A stretch of DNA of 64,000 bases from Rhizobium sp. BK650. Its GTDB lineage: Bacteria; Pseudomonadota; Alphaproteobacteria; Rhizobiales; Rhizobiaceae. The stretch lies in NCBI RefSeq assembly GCF_014195325.1, contig NZ_JACIBK010000006.1, forward strand, positions 186,001 through 250,000, read 5' to 3'. Both the position numbers and the translations under genes were made by a program. Shown here in pieces: positions 15,266 to 29,431 of the stretch (within the stretch, counting starts at the first letter, position 1; the number at the start of each line of letters is the position of its first letter). The notes beneath the pieces are model-generated. The model was not told the origin of the DNA. It was given only the letters and a program-made list of their open reading frames with translations, and made no database searches.

Positions 15266-18200
15266 ATGTCGATCAAAGCCAGCATCTATCACCTGACCCA
15301 CTATCAATATGACAAACCGGTCCGCCTCGGCCCACAGATCATCCGCCTGAAACCGGCCTCGCATTCGAAGACGCGAGTCCTGAGCCATTCGCTGAAGGTC
15401 ACGCCGTCGAACCATTTTGTAAACCTGCAGCAGGATCCCTACGGCAACTATCTTGCCCGCTTCGTCTTTCCCGACCCGGTTACCGAATTCAAGATCGAGG
15501 TCGATCTCGTTGCCGACATGACCGTCTACAATCCCTTCGACTTCTTCGTCGAAGAGGAAGCGACCATGTGGCCCTTCGACTATCCGGAAACCATCCGCGA
15601 AGACCTGTCAATCTACATGACGCCGGAAAAGCCAGGCCCGCGCCTGAGGGCCTTTCTGGAAACGCTCGACCGCTCCGAGCAGAAGACGGTCGATATGGTC
15701 GTCGGCCTGAACATGCGCCTGCAGCAGCAGATTGGTTATGTGATCCGCATGGAAGCAGGCGTTCAGGCGCCGGAAGAAACGCTCGAGTTCGCAAAAGGCT
15801 CCTGCCGCGACACCAGTTGGCTGCTAGTCCAGATACTGCGCCATCTCGGCCTCGCTGCGCGCTTCGTCTCCGGCTACCTCATTCAGCTGACCCCGGATCT
15901 CAAGGCGCTCGATGGCCCCTCGGGCACGGAATATGATTTCACCGATCTGCATGCCTGGGCGGAAGTCTATCTCCCCGGCGCCGGCTGGATCGGCCTCGAC
16001 CCGACCTCCGGCCTTTTAACCGGCGAAAGCCATATCCCGCTTGCCGCGACACCGCATTACCGCAATGCCGCGCCGATATCCGGCGGTTATTTCGGTGAAG
16101 CCGAGACCGGATTCGCCTTCGACATGAAGGTTGCCCGCGTGGCCGAACATCCCCGCATTACCAAGCCGTTTTCCGACGACGCCTGGGATGAACTCAACGA
16201 GCTTGGCGAGAAGGTTGACCGTATTCTCGCGGCCGAAGACGTGCGCCTGACCATGGGCGGCGAACCGACCTTCGTCTCCATCGACGATTTCGAGTCTGCC
16301 GAATGGAATACGGAGGCCGTCGGCCCGACGAAACGCGAGAAGGCCGACGCGCTCATCCGGCGGCTGCGCGCCCGCTTCGCACCGAACGGCTTCCTGCACT
16401 ACGGCCAGGGCAAATGGTATCCCGGCGAAAGCCTGCCGCGCTGGACCTTCTCGCTCTATTGGCGCAAGGACGGCCGGCCGATCTGGTCCAATGACAGTCT
16501 CGTCGCGAACGAAGGCCGCAACTATCGGGTCACGGAGGACGATGCCGGCCGCCTGCTGACCGCAATCGCCGGCGAGCTTGATCTGGCGCCTGATTATGTG
16601 ACCCCCGCTTTCGAAGATCCCGCTGAATGGCTGGTCAAGGAAGCAAGCCTTCCCGAAAATGTCGACCCATCCAATTCCAAACTTAAAGATGCCGAGGAGC
16701 GTAGTCGCATCGCCCGCGTCTTCGACCGCGGGTTGACGCGGCCGACCGGCTACGTGCTGCCCGTTCAGGCGTGGAATGCACGGGCCAGCGGCCGCAGCTG
16801 GACGAGCGAGAAATGGTCGACGCGGCGCGGCCGTATCTTCCTCATGCCGGGGGACAGTCCGGTTGGCTACCGCCTACCGCTCAACTCGCTGGCCTATATC
16901 CCGCCCTCGCAATATCCCTACATCAACCCGCTCGACCCCTTCGTGCAGCGGCCCGAGCTGCCGGATTTCGGACAGGACAAGGGACGGGAGCTGCAGGCCG
17001 CACACTTCCAGCCCTTCGCCGGCCATCAACCGATCATGCCGCAGTCGGCGAGCGAGATCGGCGGCCATATACGCACCGCGATTTCGGTCGAACCGCGCGA
17101 TGGCCGCCTCTGCGTCTTCATGCCGCCGACCGAGACGCTCGAAGATTATCTCGATCTGATCGCCTCGACCGAACGCGCGGCTGCCGCTCTCGGCCTTGCC
17201 GTACATATCGAGGGATACGCGCCACCGCAGGACGAGCGCATCAACGTCATCCGCGTTGCGCCCGACCCCGGCGTCATCGAAGTCAACATCCATCCTTCCT
17301 CGACATGGAAGGAAACAGTCGACATCACCACAGCCATCTATGAGGAGGCGCGGGAGAGCCGCCTTGGCGCTGACAAGTTCATGATCGACGGCCGCCATAC
17401 GGGCACGGGCGGCGGCAACCACGTCGTCGTCGGCGGCAGCAATCCCAACAACAGCCCCTTCCTGCGCCGCCCGGATCTCTTGAAGAGCCTCGTGCTGCAC
17501 TGGCAGCGCCATCCGTCTCTCTCCTACCTGTTCTCGGGCCTCTTCATTGGCCCGACCAGTCAGGCGCCGCGCATCGACGAAGCCCGCCACGACAGCCTCT
17601 ATGAGCTGGAAATAGCGCTGGCGCAGATTCCGGCACCCGGTCGCGGACTACAGCCCCTGCCCTGGCTGGTCGACCGCCTGTTTCGCAACCTCTTGATCGA
17701 TGTGACCGGCAATACGCACCGGGCCGAGATCTGCATCGACAAGCTCTTCTCGCCAGATGGGCCAACCGGTCGTCTCGGACTCGTCGAGTTCCGCGGCTTC
17801 GAAATGCCGCCGAATGCCCGCATGTCGCTGGCCCAGCAATTGCTGGTGCGTGCGCTGATCGCCCGCTTCTGGAGAAATCCGGCCGACGGCAAGTTCGTAC
17901 GCTGGGGCACCGCGCTGCACGACCGTTTCATGCTGCCGCACTATGTCTGGCAGGATTTCCTCGACGTGCTCGCGGACCTGCGCGAAAACGGTTTCGATCT
18001 CAGCCCCGAATGGTTCAAGGCTCAGCTCGAATTCCGCTTCCCCTTCTGCGGGGAGGTCGAATACGAAGGCTCGAAACTGGAACTGCGCCAGGCGCTGGAA
18101 CCCTGGCATGTCATGGGCGAGCAAGGCGCGATCGGCGGCACGGTGCGTTATGTCGATTCGTCGGTCGAGCGCCTGCAAGTCCGCCTCGAAACCGGCAATG

Positions 18201-18586
18201 CCTCGCGCTATACCGTCACTTGCAACGGCCGGATCGTGCCCCTGACACCGACCGGAATGTCCGGCGTTTCCATCGCAGGCGTGCGTTTCAAGGCCTGGCA
18301 GCCAGCTTCCGGTTTACATCCGGTACTGCCGGTGAATACGCCTTTGACTTTTGATATTTATGATACATGGTCGAAACGTTCGATCGGCGGCTGCATCTAT
18401 CACGTTGCCCATCCGGGTGGCCGGAATTATGACACCTTCCCGGTCAACGGCAACGAGGCGGAAGCGCGCCGCCTTGCGCGTTTCGAACCGTGGGGACATA
18501 CGGCGGGCGGTTATATTCCGCGTGCCGAGACGGCCTCGCCTGAATTCCCGCTCACGCTGGATCTGAGGCGGCCTGCTGGAATTTGA
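15266..18586 (+). CDS. transglutaminase-like protein fused to DUF2126 amidoligase-like domain
   Basis: 1106 aa, normal for this family. The N-terminal bacterial transglutaminase region (about 1-85) is followed by a transglutaminase core (about 150-260) with the complete catalytic triad: C180 in K-G-S-C-R-D, H229 in L-H-A-W-A-E, D245 in G-L-D-P-T-S-G. From about 290 to the end comes DUF2126: [34 protein letters not shown], and [11 protein letters not shown]. Known: DUF2126 has been proposed to be a glutamine-synthetase-fold COOH-NH2 ligase, so one polypeptide may both make and cut amide bonds. There is no signal peptide; cytoplasmic. It overlaps the next gene by four bases. The substrate is unknown. 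Confidence 0.85.
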   Translation: MSIKASIYHLTHYQYDKPVRLGPQIIRLKPASHSKTRVLSHSLKVTPSNHFVNLQQDPYGNYLARFVFPDPVTEFKIEVDLVADMTVYNPFDFFVEEEATMWPFDYPETIREDLSIYMTPEKPGPRLRAFLETLDRSEQKTVDMVVGLNMRLQQQIGYVIRMEAGVQAPEETLEFAKGSCRDTSWLLVQILRHLGLAARFVSGYLIQLTPDLKALDGPSGTEYDFTDLHAWAEVYLPGAGWIGLDPTSGLLTGESHIPLAATPHYRNAAPISGGYFGEAETGFAFDMKVARVAEHPRITKPFSDDAWDELNELGEKVDRILAAEDVRLTMGGEPTFVSIDDFESAEWNTEAVGPTKREKADALIRRLRARFAPNGFLHYGQGKWYPGESLPRWTFSLYWRKDGRPIWSNDSLVANEGRNYRVTEDDAGRLLTAIAGELDLAPDYVTPAFEDPAEWLVKEASLPENVDPSNSKLKDAEERSRIARVFDRGLTRPTGYVLPVQAWNARASGRSWTSEKWSTRRGRIFLMPGDSPVGYRLPLNSLAYIPPSQYPYINPLDPFVQRPELPDFGQDKGRELQAAHFQPFAGHQPIMPQSASEIGGHIRTAISVEPRDGRLCVFMPPTETLEDYLDLIASTERAAAALGLAVHIEGYAPPQDERINVIRVAPDPGVIEVNIHPSSTWKETVDITTAIYEEARESRLGADKFMIDGRHTGTGGGNHVVVGGSNPNNSPFLRRPDLLKSLVLHWQRHPSLSYLFSGLFIGPTSQAPRIDEARHDSLYELEIALAQIPAPGRGLQPLPWLVDRLFRNLLIDVTGNTHRAEICIDKLFSPDGPTGRLGLVEFRGFEMPPNARMSLAQQLLVRALIARFWRNPADGKFVRWGTALHDRFMLPHYVWQDFLDVLADLRENGFDLSPEWFKAQLEFRFPFCGEVEYEGSKLELRQALEPWHVMGEQGAIGGTVRYVDSSVERLQVRLETGNASRYTVTCNGRIVPLTPTGMSGVSIAGVRFKAWQPASGLHPVLPVNTPLTFDIYDTWSKRSIGGCIYHVAHPGGRNYDTFPVNGNEAEARRLARFEPWGHTAGGYIPRAETASPEFPLTLDLRRPAGI

Positions 18587-21012
18587 AGAAACTGGATCTG
18601 ATGGGCAAGAAGCCTGCACTGGAAATGAGAGACGAGATCGAAGACGCCGCCGGGGCGGCCTTCGACTATGCGCCTCTGCCTGGCATCGCCGACGAGATGG
18701 TAGACAATAAAGGCGCTATTCGGCCGGTCTGGCAGCGTTTCATTGCCCATCTGAACGCCATGCCCGAGAGCGATCTGGCCGAGCGTTTCGCCCGCGCCGA
18801 CCGTTATCTACGGGATGCCGGCGTCTTCTATCGTGCCTATGGCGCCCAAGGCAGCGGTGAGCGAGCATGGCCGCTCTCCCACATTCCGGTGCTGATAGAC
18901 GAGCGCGAATGGCAGGCGCTTTCCGCAGGCCTCGTCCAGCGGGCCGATCTGCTGGAGGCGATGGTCGCCGATATCTACGGCGAAAACAGGCTCGTGGAAG
19001 AGGGCATCATCCCCCCCGCCCTTATTGCAGCCAACCCCGAATTCCAGCGGCCCTTGGTCGGCGTGAAGCCGGCAACCGGGCACTATCTGCATTTCTGCGC
19101 TTTCGAGGTCGGCCGTGGCCCCGACGGCAATTGGTGGGTGCTTGCCGACCGCACGCAGGCGCCCTCCGGTGCAGGCTTCGCGCTCGAAAACCGCGTCGCG
19201 ACCACACGATCCTTTTCCGACATCTACGCCGAAACGCCAGTTCACCGCCTCGCTTCCTTCTTCGGCGCCTTCCGCGACGCGCTGCAGACGATGAAACATT
19301 CGGGTGACGACCGCATCGCGGTTCTGACCCCCGGCCCGGCCAACGAAACCTATTACGAACATGCCTATATTGCCCGCTATCTGGGTTTCATGCTGCTCGA
19401 AGGCGAGGACCTGACAGTCGTCAACGGCCGCGTCATGGTGCGCACCGTTGCCGGCCTGAAGCCGATCGGTGTGCTCTGGCGGCGTCTCGATTCCGCCTAT
19501 GCCGATCCGCTGGAATTGAACCAGAATTCGCATATCGGCACCCCCGGCCTCGTGGAGGCCCTGCGCGCCGAAACCGTCACCATCGTCAATGCGCTCGGCA
19601 CCGGCGTTCTTGAGACGCGCGCCCTGCTTGCCTTCATGCCCGCCGTCTGTCGCAATCTGCTGGGCGAAGATCTTCGCCTGCCGTCCATCGCCACATGGTG
19701 GTGCGGTCAGAAGGAGGAGCGCGACCATGTGGCTGCCAGTATCGAGAAGATGGTCATCGGCCCGGCCTATTCCCGCGCGCCCTTCTTCGATGACGGTGGC
19801 GAATCCGTTCTCGGCTCGTCGCTTCGCGCCACCGCCAAGAATTCAATTTCGGACTGGTTGGCCAGCGACGGCGCAAAGCTCGTCGGTCAGGAAGTCGTTA
19901 CCCTCTCGACCACACCGGCCTGGGTCGACGGCAAGCTGGCGCCCCGGCCGATGTCGCTGCGCGTCTTCGCGGCCCGCACCGCCAACGGCTGGCAGATCAT
20001 GCCCGGCGGCTTTGCCCGCATCGGCTCGGGAGACGATGCCGCAGCCATCGCCATGCAATCCGGCGGTGCAGCCGCCGATGTCTGGATCGTCAGCGACAAG
20101 CCGGTAGAACGCCACACGCTTCTGCCTGCCGAAGGCAGCTTTACCCGCAATATGCCGGGTAGCCTGCCGAGCCGCGCCGCCGATAATCTCTTCTGGCTTG
20201 GTCGGTATATCGAGCGCGCCGAAGGCGCGCTGCGCATCCTGCGTGCCTGGCACGCGCGCTACGCCGAGGCGGCCGACCCGAACCAGCCGCTGCTGGCCGA
20301 TGTCACCGAATATCTCGCCGCCGTCGATATCGATACGGCCGAACCGGTGCCGGAATCGCTACTGCGCAACATCGACAGCGCCGTCTATTCGGCGAGCAAT
20401 ATCCGCGACCGCTTCTCGCCTGATGGATGGCTGGCGCTGAACGATCTCGCCAAGACGGCCCGCCGCTTCCATACGACGATTACATCAGGCGACGATGCCA
20501 GCCATGCGATGACGATCCTGCTGCGCAAGCTCGCGGGTTTTGCCGGCCTCGTGCATGAAAACATGTACCGCTTTACCGGCTGGCGCTTCCTCTCGCTTGG
20601 CCGTTACATTGAACGCGGCCTGCATATGACCAGGCTGCTTGGCCATATGTCCGGGCCGGAAGCTCCCGATGGTGCACTCGACATGCTGCTGGAAATCGGC
20701 GACAGCGTCATGACCCATCGCCGCCGCTACAACGTCAACACGGCACGGCTGACGGTCACCGACCTCCTGGCGCTCGATCCGCTCAATCCGCGATCGATCC
20801 TCTTTCAGATGAACGAGATCCATCGTGAGGTCGAGCAACTGCCGAACGCCTTCTTCAACGGCCAGATGTCGCCCTTCTATCGCGAGGCGATGCGCCTGCA
20901 TTCCGGCCTCGCCGTCATGACGCCTGAGGCCATGAACGGTGACGTCTACCGTCGGCTGGAGCGCGAGCTGGAACAGCTCTCCGACCTTCTGGCGCAGACC
21001 TATCTCGGATGA
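18583..21012 (+). CDS. circularly permuted ATP-grasp protein with C-terminal Alpha-E domain
   Basis: 809 aa, a fusion of two parts often encoded separately. About 60-500: circularly permuted type-2 ATP-grasp ([53 protein letters not shown]). About 525-800: the all-helical Alpha-E domain ([35 protein letters not shown]). ATP-grasp enzymes join a carboxylate to an amine, so a peptide or amide ligase role is inferred. The TTG at 18583 overlaps the previous stop; ATG 18601 is an alternative start. It overlaps the next gene by four bases. Confidence 0.83.
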   Translation: MKKLDLMGKKPALEMRDEIEDAAGAAFDYAPLPGIADEMVDNKGAIRPVWQRFIAHLNAMPESDLAERFARADRYLRDAGVFYRAYGAQGSGERAWPLSHIPVLIDEREWQALSAGLVQRADLLEAMVADIYGENRLVEEGIIPPALIAANPEFQRPLVGVKPATGHYLHFCAFEVGRGPDGNWWVLADRTQAPSGAGFALENRVATTRSFSDIYAETPVHRLASFFGAFRDALQTMKHSGDDRIAVLTPGPANETYYEHAYIARYLGFMLLEGEDLTVVNGRVMVRTVAGLKPIGVLWRRLDSAYADPLELNQNSHIGTPGLVEALRAETVTIVNALGTGVLETRALLAFMPAVCRNLLGEDLRLPSIATWWCGQKEERDHVAASIEKMVIGPAYSRAPFFDDGGESVLGSSLRATAKNSISDWLASDGAKLVGQEVVTLSTTPAWVDGKLAPRPMSLRVFAARTANGWQIMPGGFARIGSGDDAAAIAMQSGGAAADVWIVSDKPVERHTLLPAEGSFTRNMPGSLPSRAADNLFWLGRYIERAEGALRILRAWHARYAEAADPNQPLLADVTEYLAAVDIDTAEPVPESLLRNIDSAVYSASNIRDRFSPDGWLALNDLAKTARRFHTTITSGDDASHAMTILLRKLAGFAGLVHENMYRFTGWRFLSLGRYIERGLHMTRLLGHMSGPEAPDGALDMLLEIGDSVMTHRRRYNVNTARLTVTDLLALDPLNPRSILFQMNEIHREVEQLPNAFFNGQMSPFYREAMRLHSGLAVMTPEAMNGDVYRRLERELEQLSDLLAQTYLG

Positions 21013-21896
21013 CGGCCGTGCTCTACGATCTCACGCTGCATATGGGCTATGCCTACGACACCCCGGCATCCGGCGCGCGCCACATCATGCGTCTCATGCC
21101 GCTCTCTCTGCCGAACCGCCAACGCCTTGTCGCAGGCTCGATCAGCATTTCGCCGCAGCCGGACGAACAATCTCATTTTGTCGACTTCTTCGAGCATCCG
21201 GCAACGGCCTTCCTGCTGCGCTCGCCGCATGAAACGCTCGACATCCGCATGCAGGCCCGCGTGCAGGTCGAAGCCCAAGCCATCTCGGCGGATTTCTCGC
21301 CGCTGCTCGCCAACCTGTCGGAGGAAATCGCCGGCATCTGGTCGCTCGATCCAGATTCGCCGCACCATTTCCTCGGAGACAGCCCGCGCCTGACGGAGAC
21401 GAAAACCATCAGCGACTATGCGAAGACCTGTGTCCAGCCTTCGCTGACGGTCATGCAGATTGCCTATGCGCTCTGCGCCCGCATCAACGAGGATTTCACC
21501 TACGATTCGGAAGCGACGAGCGTCGAGACGACGCCCATGGAAGCCTTCAAATTAAGGCGCGGTGTCTGCCAGGATTTCACCCACATCATGATCCTCGCCT
21601 TGCGCAGCCTCGGCATTCCCGCCGGCTACGTCTCCGGCTTCCTGCGCACCATTCCGCCGCCGGGAAAGGAGCGGCTGGAGGGAGCCGACGCCATGCACGC
21701 CTGGGTGCGTGTCTGGTGCGGCGAAACGGCAGGCTGGATCGAGCTCGATCCCACCAACAACATCCCCGCCGGCACCGACCATATCGTCGTCGCCTACGGC
21801 CGTGACTATGCTGATGTCGCTCCTGTCATTGGCGTACTCAAGAGCTACGGAAGCCAGCGTTCGGTGCAGGCGGTGGATGTAATTCCGCTGAAATAA
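21009..21896 (+). CDS. transglutaminase family protein
   Basis: 295 aa, full length. An N-terminal domain of about 90 residues (Y-D-L-T-L-H-M-G-Y-A-Y-D) is followed by the transglutaminase core with C187 in R-R-G-V-C-Q-D-F, His in D-A-M-H-A-W-V and Asp in E-L-D-P-T-N-N. Such bacterial proteins act as cysteine proteases or peptidases more often than as crosslinkers. There is no signal peptide, so it is cytoplasmic like its two partners. Coupled to the ATP-grasp gene by an ATGA overlap. It is the third gene of an operon repeatedly seen in proteobacteria; the product of the pathway is not known to me. Confidence 0.85.
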   Translation: MTAVLYDLTLHMGYAYDTPASGARHIMRLMPLSLPNRQRLVAGSISISPQPDEQSHFVDFFEHPATAFLLRSPHETLDIRMQARVQVEAQAISADFSPLLANLSEEIAGIWSLDPDSPHHFLGDSPRLTETKTISDYAKTCVQPSLTVMQIAYALCARINEDFTYDSEATSVETTPMEAFKLRRGVCQDFTHIMILALRSLGIPAGYVSGFLRTIPPPGKERLEGADAMHAWVRVWCGETAGWIELDPTNNIPAGTDHIVVAYGRDYADVAPVIGVLKSYGSQRSVQAVDVIPLK

Positions 21897-21999
21897 TCCC
21901 GAAGTTGTCAAAAACCTCCCCTTGCCTACAATTTTAGGTAACGCCTTCAGTGGCCTTTAAAGTCATCTGGTCCATCGATAGCGCCAACATAGGGCTCCT

Positions 22000-23211
22000 T
22001 TGAAATCGGTGGACATGATGAACACCCTGCATTCGCTTCTTGATCGGCTGCGGCGCGACCGTGGCGGCAACTTCGGCATAATGACGGCCATCTTGCTGCC
22101 TGTTCTTATAGGCGCTGCCGGTATCTCTATTCAGGTAACGGACATGCTGCTATCGCAGCGGCAGCTGCAGGAAGCAGCAGACGCGGCAGCGCTCGCAACA
22201 GCGACCGCGCTTGCAAACAAGACTATCCAGCTCGCCGATGCCCAGGCCTTTGCCCGTGACTTCGTTGCCGGCCAGATGGCAAATTATCTTCAGGACACCG
22301 CCGATATCAAGAACAGCACCACGGTGAACGTCTCCACCACGACCTCGGGCAAGTCTGTCTCATACCAAGTCACCGTGGCTCCGAACTACACGATCAATTT
22401 GAACCCGATGATGCGCGCGGTCGGTTTCAAAACGCAGAACATCGCTGCGTCAGGTACGACGGTCAGTGGACATTCGGAAACCCAGGGCTCGGTCTCCATG
22501 TATCTCGTTCTCGACCGCTCAGGCTCGATGGCTGAATACACTACTACGGTCAACGCTGCGGAGCCGACGAGGGACGAGACTGAGGATTGCAGCTATTACG
22601 ACAGCAATACCCGCAAGTGGGTTAGCAAGATCTGTACAAATACAGTGACCAACTACTACACCAAGATCGAGGCGCTAAAACTTGCCGTCGCCAGCTTGGC
22701 CGGCCAGCTCAATACTGCCGATCCCGACAGCACCTACGTTCGCACAGGTTCTGTTTCCTATAACGACAAGATGCAGACGGCGCAGCCACTCGATTGGGGT
22801 ACCACCAAGGTTGTCAGCTACGTCAACGCGCTGAGTGCCTCAGGTCGCACCGATTCCAGCGCGGCGTTCAAGAAAGCCTATGACAGCTTGGTAGACCCGA
22901 AGGAAGACAAGGCACATCAGGACAAGACCGGACAGACGCCGACCAAATACATCGTTTTCATGACCGATGGAGACAACAACGTAGCTTCGGCTGACACTAC
23001 GACCAAGAAATTATGCGATGATGCCCGTGACAAGAAGATACAGGTCTACACGGTCGCTCTCATGGCGCCCGCCGGCGGAAAAGCTTTGCTGAACTACTGC
23101 GCCACGACTTCGGCTCATTACTTCGCGGCAGAGAACATGACTGCCCTTCTGAATGCCTTCAAGTCGATCGGCGCCAAAGCAGCGAGCCAAGCAACCCGCC
23201 TGACCAATTGA
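22000..23211 (+). CDS. TadG/TadE-like membrane-anchored protein with von Willebrand A domain
   Basis: 403 aa. The N-terminal cytoplasmic stub ends D-R-G-G-N-F-G-I, typical of TadE/TadG proteins, followed by one membrane helix (about 27-45) and the Q-L-Q-E-A-A-D-A-A-A-L-A-T-A block of the Tad_N family. A vWA domain from about 165 has a complete MIDAS start D-R-S-G-S-M, a later G-R-T-D-S and M-T-D-G-D-N. Known: TadG is a minor component of Flp pilus assembly; the vWA domain binds metal and protein ligands outside the membrane. No other tad genes are in the window, so it is an orphan copy. The start is ambiguous: TTG 22000 with AGGG five bases upstream, or ATG 22015/22018. Confidence 0.8.
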   Translation: MKSVDMMNTLHSLLDRLRRDRGGNFGIMTAILLPVLIGAAGISIQVTDMLLSQRQLQEAADAAALATATALANKTIQLADAQAFARDFVAGQMANYLQDTADIKNSTTVNVSTTTSGKSVSYQVTVAPNYTINLNPMMRAVGFKTQNIAASGTTVSGHSETQGSVSMYLVLDRSGSMAEYTTTVNAAEPTRDETEDCSYYDSNTRKWVSKICTNTVTNYYTKIEALKLAVASLAGQLNTADPDSTYVRTGSVSYNDKMQTAQPLDWGTTKVVSYVNALSASGRTDSSAAFKKAYDSLVDPKEDKAHQDKTGQTPTKYIVFMTDGDNNVASADTTTKKLCDDARDKKIQVYTVALMAPAGGKALLNYCATTSAHYFAAENMTALLNAFKSIGAKAASQATRLTN

Positions 23212-23230
23212 AGGTTCTGGCTTTTTCTGC

Positions 23231-23267
23231 AGAAAGCCGCTTCGGAACAAACCGGGGCGGCTTTTCG
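23231..23267 (+). terminator. terminator after the TadG-like gene
   Basis: AAAGCCGC (23233-23240) pairs with GCGGCTTT (23257-23264), followed by TTTCGTTT. It is 20 bases after the stop codon. Confidence 0.8.
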
Positions 23268-23479
23268 TTTGAACGTTATCGGCCTATCAGGGAAAACCGA
23301 TTGAAATCAAGTCTCTTAAGCCCGTCGAATATGAAGGTTCCGCAAATTTTTCATTTGCCTGATTCCCTTGTTGCAAGTGCGTGATAACGGTGCATAAACT
23401 GCCCTGTCAGCTTGAGCGACAAATCGATTGAATCAGGCGTAAGATACTGTAACCAAATCAAAATTGGCGAGACCTGACT

Positions 23480-25938
23480 ATGAATACTGTTTCGAAGCCG
23501 ATCATTCCCTCCCCCGCTCCGCGCAGTTCCCGGCCTGAGATTCTCGCTGAGGAGATCATCGAGCGCCTGACCTACCGTATCGGCAAAGATGCCAAGGTTG
23601 CCAAGCCGCATGACTGGCTGACGGCGACCATTCTCGTGGTGCGCGACCGCATCATCGACAAGTGGATGGAATCGACCCGCAAGGTTTACGAGACCGGCGC
23701 CAAGCGCGTCTATTACATGTCCCTCGAATTCCTGATCGGCCGCCTGATGCGCGACGCCGTCTCCAACCTTAACCTGATGGAAGAGGTTCGCGACGCGCTG
23801 GCTTCGCTCGGCGTCGATATTAATGTCATTGCCGGCCTTGAGCCCGATGCCGCGCTCGGCAACGGCGGTCTCGGCCGCCTCGCCGCCTGTTTCATGGAAT
23901 CGATGGCAACCGTCGATGTTCCGGCCTATGGCTACGGCATCCGCTACGTCCACGGCCTCTTCCGCCAGCAGATGGCAGACGGCTGGCAGGTCGAACTGCC
24001 GGAAAACTGGCTCGCCCACGGCAACCCCTGGGAATTCGAGCGCCGCGAAAGCGCCTATGAAATCGGCTTTGGCGGCTCGATCGAGGTCATCGGCGGCCAT
24101 GACGAGCAGCCGCGCTACGTCTGGAAGCCGGCCGAACGTGTCATCGCTGCCGCGTTCGACACGCCTGTCGTCGGCTGGCGCGGCAAACGCGTCAATACGC
24201 TGCGCCTCTGGTCAGCGCAGCCGATAGACCCGATCCTGCTCGACGCCTTCAATGCCGGTGACCATATTGGCGCGCTGCGCGAGAGCAACAGGGCTGAAAG
24301 CCTGACGCGCGTGCTCTACCCGGCCGACGCAACGCCTGCGGGCCAGGAACTGCGCCTGCGCCAGGAATATTTCTTTTCGTCTGCATCGCTCCAGGACATA
24401 CTGCGTCGTCACCTGCAACAATATGACGACTTCACCTCCCTGCCGGACAAGGTGGCGATCCAGCTCAACGACACGCACCCGGCCGTTTCCGTTGCCGAAC
24501 TCACGCGCCTGCTCTGCGACGTGCACGGGCTGGATTTCGATACGGCTTGGGATATCACGCGGCGCACTTTCTCCTACACCAACCACACGCTTCTTCCCGA
24601 AGCGCTGGAAAGCTGGCCCGTTCCACTCTTCGAGCGCCTGCTGCCGCGCCATATGCAGATCATCTATGCGATCAATGCCAAGATCCTGATCGAGGCGCGC
24701 AAGACCCGCAATTTCTCCGACGCGGAAATCCGTTCGATCTCGCTGATCGATGAAAGCGGCGAGCGCCGCGTGCGCATGGGCAACCTCGCCTTTGTCGGCT
24801 CTCACTCTATCAATGGCGTCTCGGCCTTGCATACGGATCTTATGAAGGTCACGGTCTTCGCCGACCTGCACAAGCTCTATCCCGACCGCATCAATAACAA
24901 GACCAACGGCATCACTCCGCGCCGCTGGCTGCAGCAGTGCAATCCCGGCCTGACCAGCCTGGTGCGCGAGGCGATAGGCGACGAATTCCTTGACGACGCC
25001 GAAAGACTGCGCGCGCTCGACAAATTCTCGACGGACCCAAGCTTCCAGCAGAAGTTTGCGGCTGTGAAGCGTGCAAACAAGGTGGCGCTCTCCAATCTCG
25101 TCGCCAGCCGCATGGGCGTGAAACTTGATCCTTCGGCCATGTTCGACATCCAGATCAAGCGTATCCACGAATACAAGCGTCAGCTCCTGAACATCGTCGA
25201 AGCCGTGGCCCTTTACGACCAGATCCGCTCGCACCCCGAGCTGGACTGGGTGCCGCGTGTCAAACTCTTCGCCGGCAAAGCGGCGCCGAGCTATTACAAT
25301 GCCAAGCTCATCATCAAGCTCATCAACGATGTTGCCCGCACGATCAACAACGACCCGTCCGTTCGCGGCCTGCTGAAGGTCGTCTTCGTGCCAAACTACA
25401 ATGTCTCGCTTGCCGAAGTCATGGTGCCGGCTGCCGACCTCTCCGAGCAGATCTCGACGGCCGGCATGGAGGCATCGGGCACCGGCAACATGAAGTTCGG
25501 CCTCAACGGTGCGCTGACGATTGGCACGCTCGACGGCGCCAATGTCGAGATGCGCGACAATGTCGGCGAAGACAATATCGTCATTTTCGGCTTGCAGGCT
25601 GACGAAGTCGCCAAGATTCGCAGTGAAGGTCACAATCCTCGCGCGATCATCGAGGGCTCGCGGGAGCTGGCGCAGGCGCTGGCCGCCATCAGCTCCGGCG
25701 TCTTTTCTCCCGATGATCGCAACCGCTACACTGGTCTCATCGACGGCATCTACTCACACGACTGGTTCATGGTTGCCGGCGACTTCGATGCCTATGCCGC
25801 CGCCCAGCGCGAAGTCGACCAGATCTGGACCAACCAATCCTCCTGGTATGAGAAGACGATCAACAATACGGCGCGGATGGGCTGGTTCTCCTCTGACCGT
25901 ACGATCAGACAATATGCAGATGAGATCTGGAGAGCCGG

Positions 25939-25942
<4 letters not shown>
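23480..25942 (+). CDS. glgP: glycogen phosphorylase
   Basis: 820 aa, full length. Cytoplasmic, PLP-dependent phosphorolysis of alpha-1,4-glucan giving glucose-1-phosphate. Seen: N-terminal Y-Y-M-S-L-E-F-L-I-G-R, L-G-N-G-G-L-G-R-L-A-A-C-F and G-Y-G-I-R-Y in the catalytic core, N-D-T-H-P-A, T-N-H-T-L-L-P-E-A-L-E, and the PLP-lysine signature E-A-S-G-T-G-N-M-K-F-G-L-N-G (K about 675). It leads the operon glgP-glgB-glgC-glgA-pgm and overlaps glgB by four bases (ATGA). A breakdown enzyme is thus coupled to synthesis enzymes, as in Agrobacterium and Rhizobium. GGCGAGA precedes the ATG. Confidence 0.96.
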
Positions 25943-28146
<2,204 letters not shown>

Positions 28147-28165
28147 TGACTGGTGGGAGGAGAAA

Positions 28166-29428
28166 ATGGTAGAAAGACGCATTCAGCCACTTGCCCGCGA
28201 TGCAATGGCCTATGTTCTCGCCGGCGGTAGGGGAAGCCGCCTCAAGGAACTGACCGATCGACGCGCCAAGCCAGCCGTCTATTTCGGTGGCAAAGCCCGC
28301 ATCATCGATTTCGCATTGTCGAATGCCCTGAATTCCGGCATCCGCCGCATCGGCGTCGCCACGCAGTACAAGGCGCATTCACTGATCCGTCACATGCAGC
28401 GCGGCTGGAACTTCTTCCGCCCGGAGAGAAACGAAAGCTTCGACATCCTGCCCGCCTCCCAGCGCGTTTCCGAAACGCAATGGTATGAAGGCACCGCCGA
28501 CGCTGTCTACCAGAACATCGATATCATCGAGGATTACGGCGTCGAATACATGGTCATCCTCGCCGGCGACCATGTCTACAAGATGGACTACGAATACATG
28601 CTCCAGCAGCATGTCGATTCCGGCGCGGACGTGACGATCGGCTGCCTGGAAGTGCCGCGCATGGAGGCGACCGGCTTCGGCGTCATGCATGTCAACGAGA
28701 AGGATGAGATCTTCGCCTTCATCGAAAAGCCGGCCGACCCTCCGGGCATTCCGGACAAGCCGGATTTCGCGCTTGCCTCCATGGGCATCTACGTCTTCCA
28801 CACGAAGTTCCTGCTTGAGGCGTTGCGTCGCGATGCAGCGGATCCAACGTCCAGCCGCGACTTCGGCAAGGATATCATTCCTTATATCGTCGAGCACGGT
28901 AAGGCGGTCGCCCATCGCTTCGCCCAGTCCTGTGTCCGCTCCGATTTCGAGCACGAACCCTATTGGCGCGATGTAGGCACGATCGATGCCTACTGGCAGG
29001 CCAATATCGATCTCACGGCGATCGTTCCAGCTCTCGATATTTATGACAAGTCTTGGCCGATCTGGACCTACGCCGAGATCACGCCACCGGCGAAATTCGT
29101 CCATGACGATGAAGATCGTCGTGGTTCGGCGACGTCATCCGTCGTCGCCGGCGACTGCATCATCTCGGGCGCGAGCCTCAACCGGAGCCTTCTCTTCACC
29201 GGTGTGCGGGCCAATTCCTATTCCAAGCTGGAGGGAGCGGTCATTCTGCCCAATGTGAAGATCGGTCGGCGTGCGCAGCTCAAAGACGTTGTGATCGACC
29301 ATGGTGTCGTCATTCCGGAAGGTCTCGTCGTCGGCGAGGATCCGGAACTCGACGCGCGGCGTTTCCGGCGCACGGAAAGCGGCATTTGCCTGATCACGCA
29401 ACCGATGATCGACAAGCTGGATATCTGA
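28166..29428 (+). CDS. glgC: glucose-1-phosphate adenylyltransferase
   Basis: 420 aa, the usual length. Makes ADP-glucose from ATP and glucose-1-phosphate, the committed and allosterically controlled step. Seen: the nucleotide-binding loop [13 protein letters not shown], the K-P-A-V-Y-F-G-G-K allosteric/active region, [13 protein letters not shown] (glucose-1-P site) and a C-terminal left-handed beta-helix domain ([14 protein letters not shown]). Start set at 28166 (M-V-E-R-R-I) because GGGAGGAG lies just upstream; an extension to 28130 would overlap glgB and has no ribosome binding site. Confidence 0.96.
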   Translation: MVERRIQPLARDAMAYVLAGGRGSRLKELTDRRAKPAVYFGGKARIIDFALSNALNSGIRRIGVATQYKAHSLIRHMQRGWNFFRPERNESFDILPASQRVSETQWYEGTADAVYQNIDIIEDYGVEYMVILAGDHVYKMDYEYMLQQHVDSGADVTIGCLEVPRMEATGFGVMHVNEKDEIFAFIEKPADPPGIPDKPDFALASMGIYVFHTKFLLEALRRDAADPTSSRDFGKDIIPYIVEHGKAVAHRFAQSCVRSDFEHEPYWRDVGTIDAYWQANIDLTAIVPALDIYDKSWPIWTYAEITPPAKFVHDDEDRRGSATSSVVAGDCIISGASLNRSLLFTGVRANSYSKLEGAVILPNVKIGRRAQLKDVVIDHGVVIPEGLVVGEDPELDARRFRRTESGICLITQPMIDKLDI

Positions 29429-29431
29429 CAT

